Shown piece by piece: positions 1 through 5,512 of a stretch of DNA of 5,643 bases; the stretch's first letter is position 1; each line of letters opens with the position of its first letter. The notes under the pieces are model-generated. The model was not told where the DNA came from, searched no databases, and was given only the letters and a program-made list of their open reading frames with translations. This stretch comes from an uncultured Duganella sp. (GTDB lineage: Bacteria; Pseudomonadota; Gammaproteobacteria; Burkholderiales; Burkholderiaceae): NCBI GenBank assembly GCA_946482635.1, contig CAMLSG010000281.1, positions 1 to 5,643 of the forward strand. The letters are read 5' to 3'. The position numbers were made by a program, and so were the translations under genes.

Positions 1-67
1 TCGAACTGGTCCATGGCCCAGCATGCCAGCCCAGCGGGCAGGGGGCTTTGCGCGCCATCAGTAAACC
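1..67. other. Left edge, no assignable gene
   Basis: Short frames are open on both strands but none is recognisable. One minus-strand frame starts at ATG 58, with AAGG seven bases before it, and runs off the left edge after 19 codons; it could be the start of a divergent gene. A plus-strand frame ending at the TAA at 62-64 could equally be the end of an upstream gene. Too little sequence remains to decide. Confidence 0.2.
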
Positions 68-96
68 TTGAGCCGGCCGGCAAAGTCTGCTATGCT
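68..96 (+). promoter_or_regulatory. Probable sigma-70 promoter of the rpsF operon (extended -10)
   Basis: TTGAGC (68-73) is followed by a 17-base spacer and TATGCT (91-96). A TG dinucleotide at 88-89, one base before the -10 box, gives an extended -10 element. Transcription would start near 101-106, leaving a leader of about 65-70 bases before the rpsF ATG. Spacing and box matches are seen directly; activity is inferred. A TATATT at 142-147 is a second -10-like box, but it has no -35 at a proper distance. Confidence 0.6.
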
Positions 97-112
97 TGCG
101 GGCTTACCTCTT

Positions 113-140
113 CCCACACCCGTCTTGACGCCGGGGTGGG
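113..140 (+). promoter_or_regulatory. Strong hairpin in the rpsF leader, candidate S6:S18 autoregulatory element
   Basis: CCCAC (113-117) pairs with GTGGG (136-140). After a bulged A at 118, CCCG (119-122) pairs with CGGG (132-135), closing a nine-base loop. No T-run follows, so this is not an intrinsic terminator. It sits in the transcribed leader predicted from the promoter at 68-96. In several bacteria the rpsF leader is known to bind the S6:S18 complex through a structured element with a conserved CCG. CCG triplets are present here at 120-122 and 131-133, but in this fold they are mostly paired. The match to that known motif is therefore only a suggestion. Confidence 0.42.
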
Positions 141-170
141 CTATATTCACAGTCCTTAAGGGAGTTATTA

Positions 171-551
171 ATGCGTCACTACGAAATCGTATTTATCGTC
201 CACCCGGACCAAAGCGAGCAAGTGCCCGCGATGATCGAACGTTACAAGACCAGCGTGACCTCGCGCGGCGGTAACGTGCACCGTGTTGAAGATTGGGGCC
301 GCCGTCAAATGGCTTACTCGATCCAGAAACTGGCCAAGGCACACTACATCTGCCTGAACATCGAATGCGACAACGAGACCCTGGTTGAGCTGGAAACCGC
401 ATTCAAATTCAATGATGCCGTGCTGCGTCACCTGACCGTCAAGATGAAGAAAGCGGAAACCGCTCCTTCGCCAATGATGAAGTCGGTTCAGCGTGAAGAC
501 GCGGCCAAGAGCCATCGCGCCGAAGCCCCAGCAGCTCCTGCAGCGGCCTAA
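171..551 (+). CDS. rpsF: 30S ribosomal protein S6
   Basis: This encodes S6, which binds with S18 to the platform of the 30S subunit. The 126-residue product starts [14 protein letters not shown], the usual first beta strand. It continues with the conserved segments [16 protein letters not shown] (about 45-60) and [14 protein letters not shown] (about 78-91). The C-terminal tail from about residue 95 is low-complexity and ends in an Ala/Pro-rich stretch, as is common in this family. The start is fixed by AAGGGAG (158-164), six bases before the ATG. It is the first gene of the rpsF-priB-rpsR-rplI operon. Length is close to the E. coli protein (about 131-135 residues). The identity is secure. 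Confidence 0.98.
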   Translation: MRHYEIVFIVHPDQSEQVPAMIERYKTSVTSRGGNVHRVEDWGRRQMAYSIQKLAKAHYICLNIECDNETLVELETAFKFNDAVLRHLTVKMKKAETAPSPMMKSVQREDAAKSHRAEAPAAPAAA

Positions 552-569
552 TTCCTGACAGGAGACGGT

Positions 570-863
570 CTGTACAACCAGCTCCGGGTTACCGCCCTGA
601 TCGCCGAACGGGATGAAATTCGTTACACCCCGGCCGGCCTGCCGATTGTGAATGCAAGCTTGCAGCACAGTTCGCAGCAGACAGAGGCAGGCATTGCCCG
701 ACTGACCGAGTTTGAGATCCCTGCCGTTGCGGCAGGCGAGTTGTCAAAACGATTCAGTCAGGCGCCCCTTGGAGGCTTGTACGAGTTCACCGGTTTCCTG
801 GCCAAGAAGAACCGCAATAGCAGAACCCTGGTGTTTCACATCATTGATTTTCGTGCTGTTTAA
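570..863 (+). CDS. priB: Primosomal replication protein N (PriB), probable CTG start
   Basis: PriB is a small OB-fold single-stranded-DNA-binding dimer that bridges PriA and DnaT/DnaB during restart of stalled forks. The frame reads YNQLRVTALIAERDEIRYT, then PAGLPIVNASLQHSS, EFEIPAVAAGEL and FTGFLAKKNRNSRTLVFHI. These match betaproteobacterial PriB from its first strand onward. The first conventional start in frame is a GTG at 648, which would remove about 26 conserved residues. The CTG at 570-572 lies five bases after GGAG (561-564) and gives a 97-residue protein of normal family length. The only other CTG upstream, at 555, has no ribosome binding site and sits almost on the rpsF stop. The position between rpsF and rpsR is the classical priB locus. 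Product identity is strong; the CTG start is inferred from the binding site and the family length. Confidence 0.9.
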   Translation: MYNQLRVTALIAERDEIRYTPAGLPIVNASLQHSSQQTEAGIARLTEFEIPAVAAGELSKRFSQAPLGGLYEFTGFLAKKNRNSRTLVFHIIDFRAV

Positions 864-894
864 ACAGCGCAATTTTTAAATACAGGAGCCTAAA

Positions 895-1185
895 ATGGCA
901 TTCGGTAAAAAGTTCGACAAAAACAAGCTCAAGCTGAAAGAAAAGCGCAAGCAACAAAACCCACTGTTCAAGCGCAAGAAGTTCTGCCGCTTCACCGCCG
1001 CTGGCGTTGAGCAAGTGGACTACAAAGACGTAGACACCCTGAAAGATTTCATCCAGGAAAACGGCAAGATCATGCCAGCACGCCTGACCGGCACCAAGGC
1101 GCACTACCAGCGCCAAGTTGACACCGCGATCAAGCGCGCCCGCTACCTGGCCCTGCTGCCATACACCGATCTGCACCACGCTTAA
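895..1185 (+). CDS. rpsR: 30S ribosomal protein S18
   Basis: S18 pairs with S6 on the 30S platform. The 96-residue product carries the family core from about residue 26: [20 protein letters not shown], then [20 protein letters not shown] and [20 protein letters not shown] near the C terminus. The core corresponds to nearly the whole 75-residue E. coli protein. The first 25 or so residues are an extra lysine-rich extension ([20 protein letters not shown]). A similar extension is known in Burkholderia-type S18, so it is lineage-typical and not a fusion. AGGAG (884-888) lies six bases before the ATG. The 31-base gap after priB is AT-rich but contains no convincing promoter or terminator. Confidence 0.98.
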   Translation: MAFGKKFDKNKLKLKEKRKQQNPLFKRKKFCRFTAAGVEQVDYKDVDTLKDFIQENGKIMPARLTGTKAHYQRQVDTAIKRARYLALLPYTDLHHA

Positions 1186-1219
1186 TTAGCGATCAGATCA
1201 GAGATCCTGGAGAATTAAT

Positions 1220-1672
1220 ATGCAAATCATCCTGCTGGAAAAAGTTGTTAACGTCGGCAACCTGGGCGACGTGGTGAAAGTGAAAGACGGCTACGCCCGT
1301 AACTTCCTGATCCCTCAGAAACTGGCACGCCGCGCTACCGCTGCTGCTGTTGCTGAATTCGAAGCCAAGCGCGCCGAACTGGAAAAAGCTGCTGCCGCCA
1401 AGCTGGCCGCTGCCCAAGCCCAAGGCGAAAAGCTGAACGGCATGACCGTGACCGTTTCGCAGAAAGCCGGCGTTGACGGCCGTCTGTTCGGTTCCGTGAC
1501 CAACTTCGACATCGCTGAAGCCCTGACCAAAGCCGGCTTCGCAGTGGAAAAGTCCGCTGTGCGCCTGCCAACCGGTCCTCTGAAGACCACCGGCGAGTTC
1601 CCAGTGGCTGTTGCCCTGCACACCGACGTGGTCGCAGAAGTGACCGTGGCTGTTGTTGGCGAAGCTGCTTAA
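1220..1672 (+). CDS. rplI: 50S ribosomal protein L9
   Basis: L9 binds 23S rRNA near the base of the L1 stalk and reaches across the ribosome surface. The 150-residue length is normal. The N-terminal RNA-binding domain has the family signature at residues 13-36 ([20 protein letters not shown], then QKLA). A long Ala/Lys/Glu-rich connecting helix follows (about 41-75). The C-terminal domain includes [16 protein letters not shown] and the [14 protein letters not shown] segment. GGAG (1209-1212) is seven bases before the ATG. The gap after rpsR is 34 bases, so the two are co-transcribed. The last gene of the operon, directly followed by a terminator. Confidence 0.98.
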   Translation: MQIILLEKVVNVGNLGDVVKVKDGYARNFLIPQKLARRATAAAVAEFEAKRAELEKAAAAKLAAAQAQGEKLNGMTVTVSQKAGVDGRLFGSVTNFDIAEALTKAGFAVEKSAVRLPTGPLKTTGEFPVAVALHTDVVAEVTVAVVGEAA

Positions 1673-1691
1673 TCAGCGTCGTAAATACAGC

Positions 1692-1720
1692 AAAAAAGCC
1701 GGGTTCGCCCGGCTTTTTTT
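1692..1720 (+). terminator. Intrinsic terminator of the rpsF-rplI operon
   Basis: GCCGGG (1698-1703) pairs with CCCGGC (1708-1713) around a TTCG loop, followed by seven Ts (1714-1720). Six As (1692-1697) precede the stem, so the A/T pairs could extend it and the element could also work on the opposite strand. It lies 20 bases after the rplI stop and separates the ribosomal operon from dnaB. Confidence 0.95.
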
Positions 1721-1731
1721 ATTTTCAGGGA

Positions 1732-1761
1732 TTATTACGGCGTTGCCGAAGCAGGTATAAT
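1732..1761 (+). promoter_or_regulatory. dnaB promoter with perfect TATAAT, predicted leaderless start
   Basis: A consensus TATAAT lies at 1756-1761. The best -35 is poor: TTATTA (1732-1737) with an 18-base spacer. The discriminator is GCGCGCC (1762-1768), so the first purine at the usual start distance is A1769, the A of the dnaB ATG. No Shine-Dalgarno element precedes that ATG inside a transcript made from this promoter. A GC-rich discriminator is a known feature of promoters repressed by ppGpp/DksA, so stringent control is possible but only inferred. Confidence 0.68.
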
Positions 1762-1768
1762 GCGCGCC

Positions 1769-3160
1769 ATGAACGCCGCACCCCAGTCCGACCCACAAGT
1801 CGATTCCCTCCGCATCCCGCCGCACTCGATCGAGGCAGAGCAATCTGTCATCGGTGGTTTGTTGCGTGACAACGCGGCGTGGGACCGTATTGCGGACTTC
1901 ATGAATGCGGAAGACTTCTATCGCTACGACCACCGCATCATCTTCGAGCAGATGGTTCGCCTGATTAACTCGGGCAAGCCGGCCGACGTGGTGACCGTGT
2001 TCGAGGCCCTGAGCATGCTGGGCAAGGCGGAAGAGGTGGGCGGCATGGCCTACCTGAACGCCATGGCACAGAACACCCCTTCGGCCGCGAATATCCGCCG
2101 CTATGCGGAAATCGTGCGTGACCGCGGCGTGCTGCGCAAGCTGATTACCGTGGCCGACGAAGTGTCGGGCAACGCCTTCAGCCCGCAGGGCAAAGACGTG
2201 AAGCAGATCCTGGACGAGGCGGAAGCAAAGATTTTCGCCATCGCCGAAGCCGGTTCGCGCGGCGCCGCCGGCTGGCTGCCGGTGCAGCCGCTGCTGACCC
2301 AGGTGGTGGAGCGTATCGACGAACTGTATTCGCGCGATTCCAGCTCCGAGATCACCGGCGTGCCGACCGGCTGGACCGACCTGGATAAAATGACATCGGG
2401 GCTGCAGCCGGGCGATATGGTCGTCGTGGCCGGCCGTCCTTCCATGGGCAAGACCGCCTTCTCCATGAACATCGCCGAAAACGTGGCGGTGGAAGCCGGC
2501 CTGCCGGTCGCCGTGTTCTCGATGGAGATGGGCGGCGTGCAGCTGGCGATGCGTATGCTCGGTTCCGTCGGCCTGCTGGACCAGCACCGCCTGCGTACCG
2601 GCAAACTGATCGACGAGGATTGGCCGCGCCTGACGCACGCCATCCAGAAAATGAATGAAGCCCAGGTCTACATCGACGAGACCCCGGCACTGAACCCGAT
2701 CGAGATGCGCGCCCGTGCGCGCCGCCTGGCCCGCCAATGCGGCAAGCTGGGCCTGATCGTGGTCGACTACCTGCAACTGATGCAGGGCAGCCAGCCGGGC
2801 GACAACCGCTCGGCCGAGATCTCCGAGATCTCGCGTTCCCTGAAGGGCCTGGCCAAAGAGCTGCATTGCCCCGTCATTGCGCTTTCCCAGCTGAACCGCT
2901 CGCTGGAACAACGTCCCAATAAACGTCCCGTCATGTCCGACCTGCGCGAATCCGGCGCTATCGAGCAGGACGCGGACGTGATCATTTTCCTGTATCGCGA
3001 CGAGGTCTATAACCCGGACTCGCCGGATAAAGGTACCGCCGAGATCATTATCGGCAAGCAGCGTAACGGTCCAATCGGTGCGGTGCGCCTGACCTGGATC
3101 GGTGCGTACACCAAGTTTGGCAATTACACCGGTAACCTGTCGATCTACCAAGGCGACTGA
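1769..3160 (+). CDS. dnaB: Replicative DNA helicase DnaB
   Basis: DnaB is the hexameric 5'-3' helicase that unwinds DNA at the replication fork and recruits primase. The 463-residue product (E. coli 471) has the N-terminal primase-interaction domain (about 14-115, beginning LRIPPHSIEAEQSVIGGLL), a linker, and a RecA-like C-terminal domain. Visible motifs are Walker A GRPSMGKT (222-229, Lys228), the catalytic Glu in FSMEM (Glu253), Walker B LIVVDYLQL (Asp333), the DLRESGAIEQDADVIIFLYR segment, and the finger region GKQRNGP (Lys430, Arg432). No intein interrupts the P-loop, a frequent site in other DnaB proteins. An ATG at 1760 would add three residues, but it lies inside the -10 box and could not be in an mRNA from that promoter, so 1769 is preferred. 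The 463-residue form also matches the usual MNA... beginning. Confidence 0.97.
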   Translation: MNAAPQSDPQVDSLRIPPHSIEAEQSVIGGLLRDNAAWDRIADFMNAEDFYRYDHRIIFEQMVRLINSGKPADVVTVFEALSMLGKAEEVGGMAYLNAMAQNTPSAANIRRYAEIVRDRGVLRKLITVADEVSGNAFSPQGKDVKQILDEAEAKIFAIAEAGSRGAAGWLPVQPLLTQVVERIDELYSRDSSSEITGVPTGWTDLDKMTSGLQPGDMVVVAGRPSMGKTAFSMNIAENVAVEAGLPVAVFSMEMGGVQLAMRMLGSVGLLDQHRLRTGKLIDEDWPRLTHAIQKMNEAQVYIDETPALNPIEMRARARRLARQCGKLGLIVVDYLQLMQGSQPGDNRSAEISEISRSLKGLAKELHCPVIALSQLNRSLEQRPNKRPVMSDLRESGAIEQDADVIIFLYRDEVYNPDSPDKGTAEIIIGKQRNGPIGAVRLTWIGAYTKFGNYTGNLSIYQGD

Positions 3161-3170
3161 TTACCAGGCG

Positions 3171-3187
3171 GGCCACGCTGGGTGGCC
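3171..3187 (+). other. Short inverted repeat between dnaB and the DUF47 gene
   Basis: GGCCAC (3171-3176) and GTGGCC (3182-3187) form a six-base stem with a five-base loop, ten bases after the dnaB stop. No T-run follows, so it is a weak candidate for termination and might instead protect the dnaB mRNA end. No convincing promoter or Pho-box-like repeat is seen in the 66-base gap (3161-3226), leaving open whether the next genes are read from dnaB. Confidence 0.3.
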
Positions 3188-3226
3188 ATGCTGCAGTATC
3201 TACGAATCAACCAACGGAGAACAAAA

Positions 3227-3853
3227 ATGTTTGGACGCTTGATGCCCTCGGAGGGCAAATTCTTTGACATGTTTAACCAGCATGCCGAACTTTGCGTGAA
3301 GGGCGCCAAAGAGATGCTGGGCCTGATGGCCAATTTCGACGACCTGGAAAACCGTGTCCATGCCATCGAAAGCATCGAAAAACAGGCTGACAAGATCACC
3401 TACCAGGCGGTAGACCTGCTGCACAAGACCTTCATCACCCCGCTGGACCGCGACGATATCCACAAGCTGATCACCAAGATGGACGACATCCTGGACCTGA
3501 TGGAAGACGCCGCCCAGACCGTGTCGCTGTACGACCTGCATTCCGTCACCCCGGAAGCCAAGCGCCTGGCTGAACTGGTCCTGGCTTGCACCGAAAAGGT
3601 CAAGGATGCGGTGGCCCTGCTGTCGAACATGGACAACGCCTCCAAGATCGTCGGCATCTGCGAAGAAATCGACCGCCTGGAATCGGACGCCGACCACGTG
3701 ATGCGCGCCGCCATGTCCAAGCTGTTCCGCGACGAGCCGGACGTGCGCAACCTGATCAAGATGAAGGCTATCTACGAGATCCTGGAAACCGTCACCGACC
3801 GCTGCGAAGATGTTGCCAACATCATCGAAGGCATCATCGTCGAAAACGCATAA
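3227..3853 (+). CDS. DUF47 family PhoU-like protein, probable regulator of Pit
   Basis: A 208-residue, soluble, all-helical protein of the DUF47/PhoU-related family, typically encoded beside Pit phosphate permeases and thought to modulate them. Acidic, PhoU-like helices that could hold metal recur along the chain: ENRVHAIESIEKQADKITYQ (about 41-60), LDRDDIHKLITKMDDILDLM (73-92), CEEIDRLESDADHVMR (145-160) and EILETVTDRCEDVANIIEGI (184-203). No signal peptide or membrane segment is visible. The ATG at 3227 has GGAG (3216-3219) seven bases upstream. An in-frame start at 3182 would add 15 residues unlike the family and lacks a ribosome binding site. The Pit gene begins 16 bases after the stop, so the pair is almost certainly one operon. 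Regulatory function is inferred from family and context. Confidence 0.94.
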   Translation: MFGRLMPSEGKFFDMFNQHAELCVKGAKEMLGLMANFDDLENRVHAIESIEKQADKITYQAVDLLHKTFITPLDRDDIHKLITKMDDILDLMEDAAQTVSLYDLHSVTPEAKRLAELVLACTEKVKDAVALLSNMDNASKIVGICEEIDRLESDADHVMRAAMSKLFRDEPDVRNLIKMKAIYEILETVTDRCEDVANIIEGIIVENA

Positions 3854-3869
3854 TTTAAAAGATCATTTC

Positions 3870-4880
3870 ATGAGCAACCTCGAAATTAGCATCTGGGCGC
3901 TGGGGGCATTGGTCTTCCTCGCACTGGTGTTCGACTTCATGAACGGCTTCCACGACGCCGCGAATGCGATCGCCACGGTGGTGTCCACCGGCGTGCTGAA
4001 ACCGCAGACCGCCGTGATGATGGCTGCCTTCTTCAACTTCATTGCCATCTTCGTGGTCGGCCTGAAAGTGGCGACCACCATCGGCAAGGGAACCATCGAA
4101 CCCTCGGTGATCGACCATTACGTGATCTTCGGCGCGCTGATAGGGGCGATCGTCTGGAACGTGATCACCTGGTATTACGGCATTCCTTCCTCGTCCTCGC
4201 ACGCCCTGATCGGCGGCCTGGTGGGTGCAGCGGTGGCCAAGTCCGGTACCGGCGCGCTGATCTCCGGCGGCCTGATCAAGACCGTGGTGTTCATCGTCGT
4301 GGCGCCGCTGCTGGGCTTTGTGCTTGGCTCGCTGATCATGCTGATCGTGTCGTGGGTCTTTGTGAAGTCGACCCCGCGCAAGGTGGACGGCTGGTTCCGC
4401 CGCCTGCAGCTGCTGTCCGCAGCCGGCTACTCGCTGGGCCACGGCGGCAACGACGCGCAGAAAACCATGGGCATCATCTGGATGCTGCTGATCGCTTCCG
4501 GCCACGTGGCTGCCGGCGACGCAGCGCCGCCGGTGTGGGTTATCGTGGCCTGCTACGGCGCGATCTCGTTCGGCACGCTGTTTGGCGGCTGGCGTATCGT
4601 CAAGACCATGGGCCAGAAGATCACCAAGCTGAAACCGGTGGGCGGCTTCTGCGCCGAAACCGGCGGTGCGATCACCCTGCTGATGGCATCCTTCTGGGGC
4701 GTGCCGGTTTCCACCACCCATACCATCACCGGCGCGATCGTCGGCGTGGGTTCGGCACAGAAGATGTCGGCCGTGCGCTGGGGCGTGGCGGGCAATATCG
4801 TATGGGCCTGGATCTTTACCATTCCTGCTTCCGCCTTCGTTGCGGCGGTGGCGTGGTGGGTCGGCAAGCACATCATGTAA
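3870..4880 (+). CDS. pit: Low-affinity inorganic phosphate transporter, Pit family
   Basis: An inner-membrane permease of the Pit (PiT/SLC20-related) family, which imports phosphate, usually as a neutral metal-phosphate complex with protons. The 336-residue protein has about ten hydrophobic segments and the family's internal duplication. NGFHDAANAIATVVST (25-40) is mirrored by GHGGNDAQKTMG (190-201), and GIPSSSSHALIGGLVG (104-119) by GVPVSTTHTITGAIVG (277-292). The length fits the short bacterial Pit class and not the roughly 500-residue E. coli PitA. The start at 3870 gives the normal MSNLEISIW beginning; a longer frame from 3810 only overlaps the DUF47 gene. There is no clear Shine-Dalgarno (only AAAAGA at 3857-3862), so translation may be coupled to the DUF47 stop 16 bases upstream. 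A terminator follows at once. Confidence 0.96.
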   Translation: MSNLEISIWALGALVFLALVFDFMNGFHDAANAIATVVSTGVLKPQTAVMMAAFFNFIAIFVVGLKVATTIGKGTIEPSVIDHYVIFGALIGAIVWNVITWYYGIPSSSSHALIGGLVGAAVAKSGTGALISGGLIKTVVFIVVAPLLGFVLGSLIMLIVSWVFVKSTPRKVDGWFRRLQLLSAAGYSLGHGGNDAQKTMGIIWMLLIASGHVAAGDAAPPVWVIVACYGAISFGTLFGGWRIVKTMGQKITKLKPVGGFCAETGGAITLLMASFWGVPVSTTHTITGAIVGVGSAQKMSAVRWGVAGNIVWAWIFTIPASAFVAAVAWWVGKHIM

Positions 4881-4886
4881 TTCCCG

Positions 4887-4914
4887 AAGGGGCGCTGCGG
4901 CGCCCCTTTATTTT
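4887..4914 (+). terminator. Intrinsic terminator of the DUF47-pit operon
   Basis: GGGGCGC (4889-4895) pairs with GCGCCCC (4900-4906) around a TGCG loop. Two further A/T pairs lie at the base, and the tail TTTATTTT (4907-4914) follows. It begins six bases after the pit stop. Confidence 0.93.
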
Positions 4915-4915
4915 G

Positions 4916-4944
4916 CTTACAAGTTCTCAAATTTGGGATATATT
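4916..4944 (+). promoter_or_regulatory. Probable promoter of the XRE-cupin regulator gene, predicted leaderless
   Basis: CTTACA (4916-4921, four of six consensus bases) is followed by a 17-base spacer and TATATT (4939-4944). The start codon lies seven bases after the box, at 4952, so the first purine at the normal start distance is the A of the ATG. No Shine-Dalgarno is present before it. The box sits between the two inner half-sites of the palindrome cluster. Confidence 0.58.
4925..4938. promoter_or_regulatory. Candidate operator 1 of the XRE-cupin gene
   Basis: TCTCAAATTTGGGA is a 14-base palindrome with one mismatched pair out of seven. It overlaps the spacer of the predicted promoter, just upstream of the -10 box. 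It shares the TCYC...GGGA form with the second palindrome 19 bases away. Binding by the adjacent regulator is inferred. Confidence 0.5.
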
Positions 4945-4958
4945 CCCATTTATGGGAA
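4943..4958. promoter_or_regulatory. Candidate operator 2, spanning the regulator start codon
   Basis: TTCCCATTTATGGGAA is a 16-base inverted repeat, perfect except for the central TT. It covers the predicted transcription start and the ATG at 4952. A protein bound here would block initiation of its own gene. The inner half-sites also form TGGGATATATTCCCA (4934-4948), so which half-sites pair is uncertain. Confidence 0.52.
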
Positions 4959-5512
4959 ATTCATTCGACGGCCGCCTGGTGCGGCGCCTGGCCGGTTTGC
5001 GCGAAGAGCGCGCGCTGTCGCTGGAAGAACTGGCGGCGCAAAGCGGCATCAGCCGCGCCACCCTGTCGCGCCTGGAGCGCGGCGAAACCAGCCCGACCGC
5101 TGAAATGCTGGGCAAGCTGTGCGCTGTTTATGGCATGCCGATGTCGCGCCTGATCGCCGAGGTGGAGCAGGCGCCGGTACAGTTGATCCGGCGCGGCGAG
5201 CAGCCCGAGTGGCACGACCCGGCGACCGGCTTCGTGCGGCGCATGGTGTCGCCGCCGGCACGCGGCTTCAAGGCGGAGATGATCGAAGGACGGCTGCCGC
5301 CCGGCGCCGTGATCGACTACGCGCAAGCGCCGGTGCGCGGCCTGGAGCAGCATATGTGGATGCTGTCCGGCGTGCTGGATTACACCATCGACGGCAACAC
5401 GCACCGGCTGCAGCCGGGCGACTGCCTGCGCTTCCACCTGCATGGTGCGACGCGCTTTTCCTGTCCCGGCCCCGACGCGGCCCATTACCTGATTGCGATA
5501 TGCGAACCATAG
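4952..5512 (+). CDS. XRE-family regulator with C-terminal cupin domain (SutR/PuuR type)
   Basis: A 186-residue cytoplasmic DNA-binding protein. The N-terminal helix-turn-helix (about 8-65) includes LEELAAQSG and the recognition helix SRATLSRLERG (34-44), with the family's GETSPT after it. A linker leads to a small beta-barrel cupin domain (about 105-183). The cupin keeps LPPG (115-118), His134 and LQPGD (153-157). It lacks a standard HxH...E metal site, and the usual second-motif His is a Thr (GATRF), so it may bind a ligand without metal. Domain order and length match E. coli SutR (YdcN) and PuuR, without enough identity to assign either name. The ATG at 4952 is the only start that keeps the whole helix-turn-helix. 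A GNAT gene overlaps its 3' end by 13 bases. Autoregulation is suggested by the palindromes over its promoter. The sensed ligand cannot be told. Confidence 0.92.
   Translation: MGNSFDGRLVRRLAGLREERALSLEELAAQSGISRATLSRLERGETSPTAEMLGKLCAVYGMPMSRLIAEVEQAPVQLIRRGEQPEWHDPATGFVRRMVSPPARGFKAEMIEGRLPPGAVIDYAQAPVRGLEQHMWMLSGVLDYTIDGNTHRLQPGDCLRFHLHGATRFSCPGPDAAHYLIAICEP

Noticed and set aside
125..147. TTGACG and TATATT as an rpsF promoter
   Set aside because: The spacer is only 11 bases, too short for sigma-70. The TTGACG lies in the loop of the leader hairpin and the upstream extended -10 promoter fits better.
864..894. AT-rich gap before rpsR as an internal promoter
   Set aside because: TAAATA (877-882) has no -35 at a usable distance, and rpsR is well explained as part of the operon.
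1191..1206. Three GATC sites within 16 bases between rpsR and rplI
   Set aside because: The cluster is small, GATC methylation is not typical of this lineage, and the stretch only links two co-transcribed genes.
2432..2455. Possible intein at the DnaB P-loop
   Set aside because: The Walker A region reads through without interruption and total length is normal for DnaB.
1673..3151. A 492-codon minus-strand open frame opposite dnaB
   Set aside because: It mirrors dnaB codon by codon, is rich in His, Arg, Gly and Gln as GC-rich antisense shadows are, and crosses the intergenic terminator. The plus strand encodes an unmistakable helicase.
3855..4871. A 338-codon minus-strand open frame opposite pit
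   Set aside because: Low-complexity His/Asp/Arg-rich translation with no family resemblance; it is the shadow of the Pit transporter.
4352..4951. An N-terminal extension of the XRE frame through the pit gene
   Set aside because: The frame stays open by chance inside pit, gives an Arg-rich nonsense sequence and crosses the pit terminator. The regulator starts naturally at 4952.
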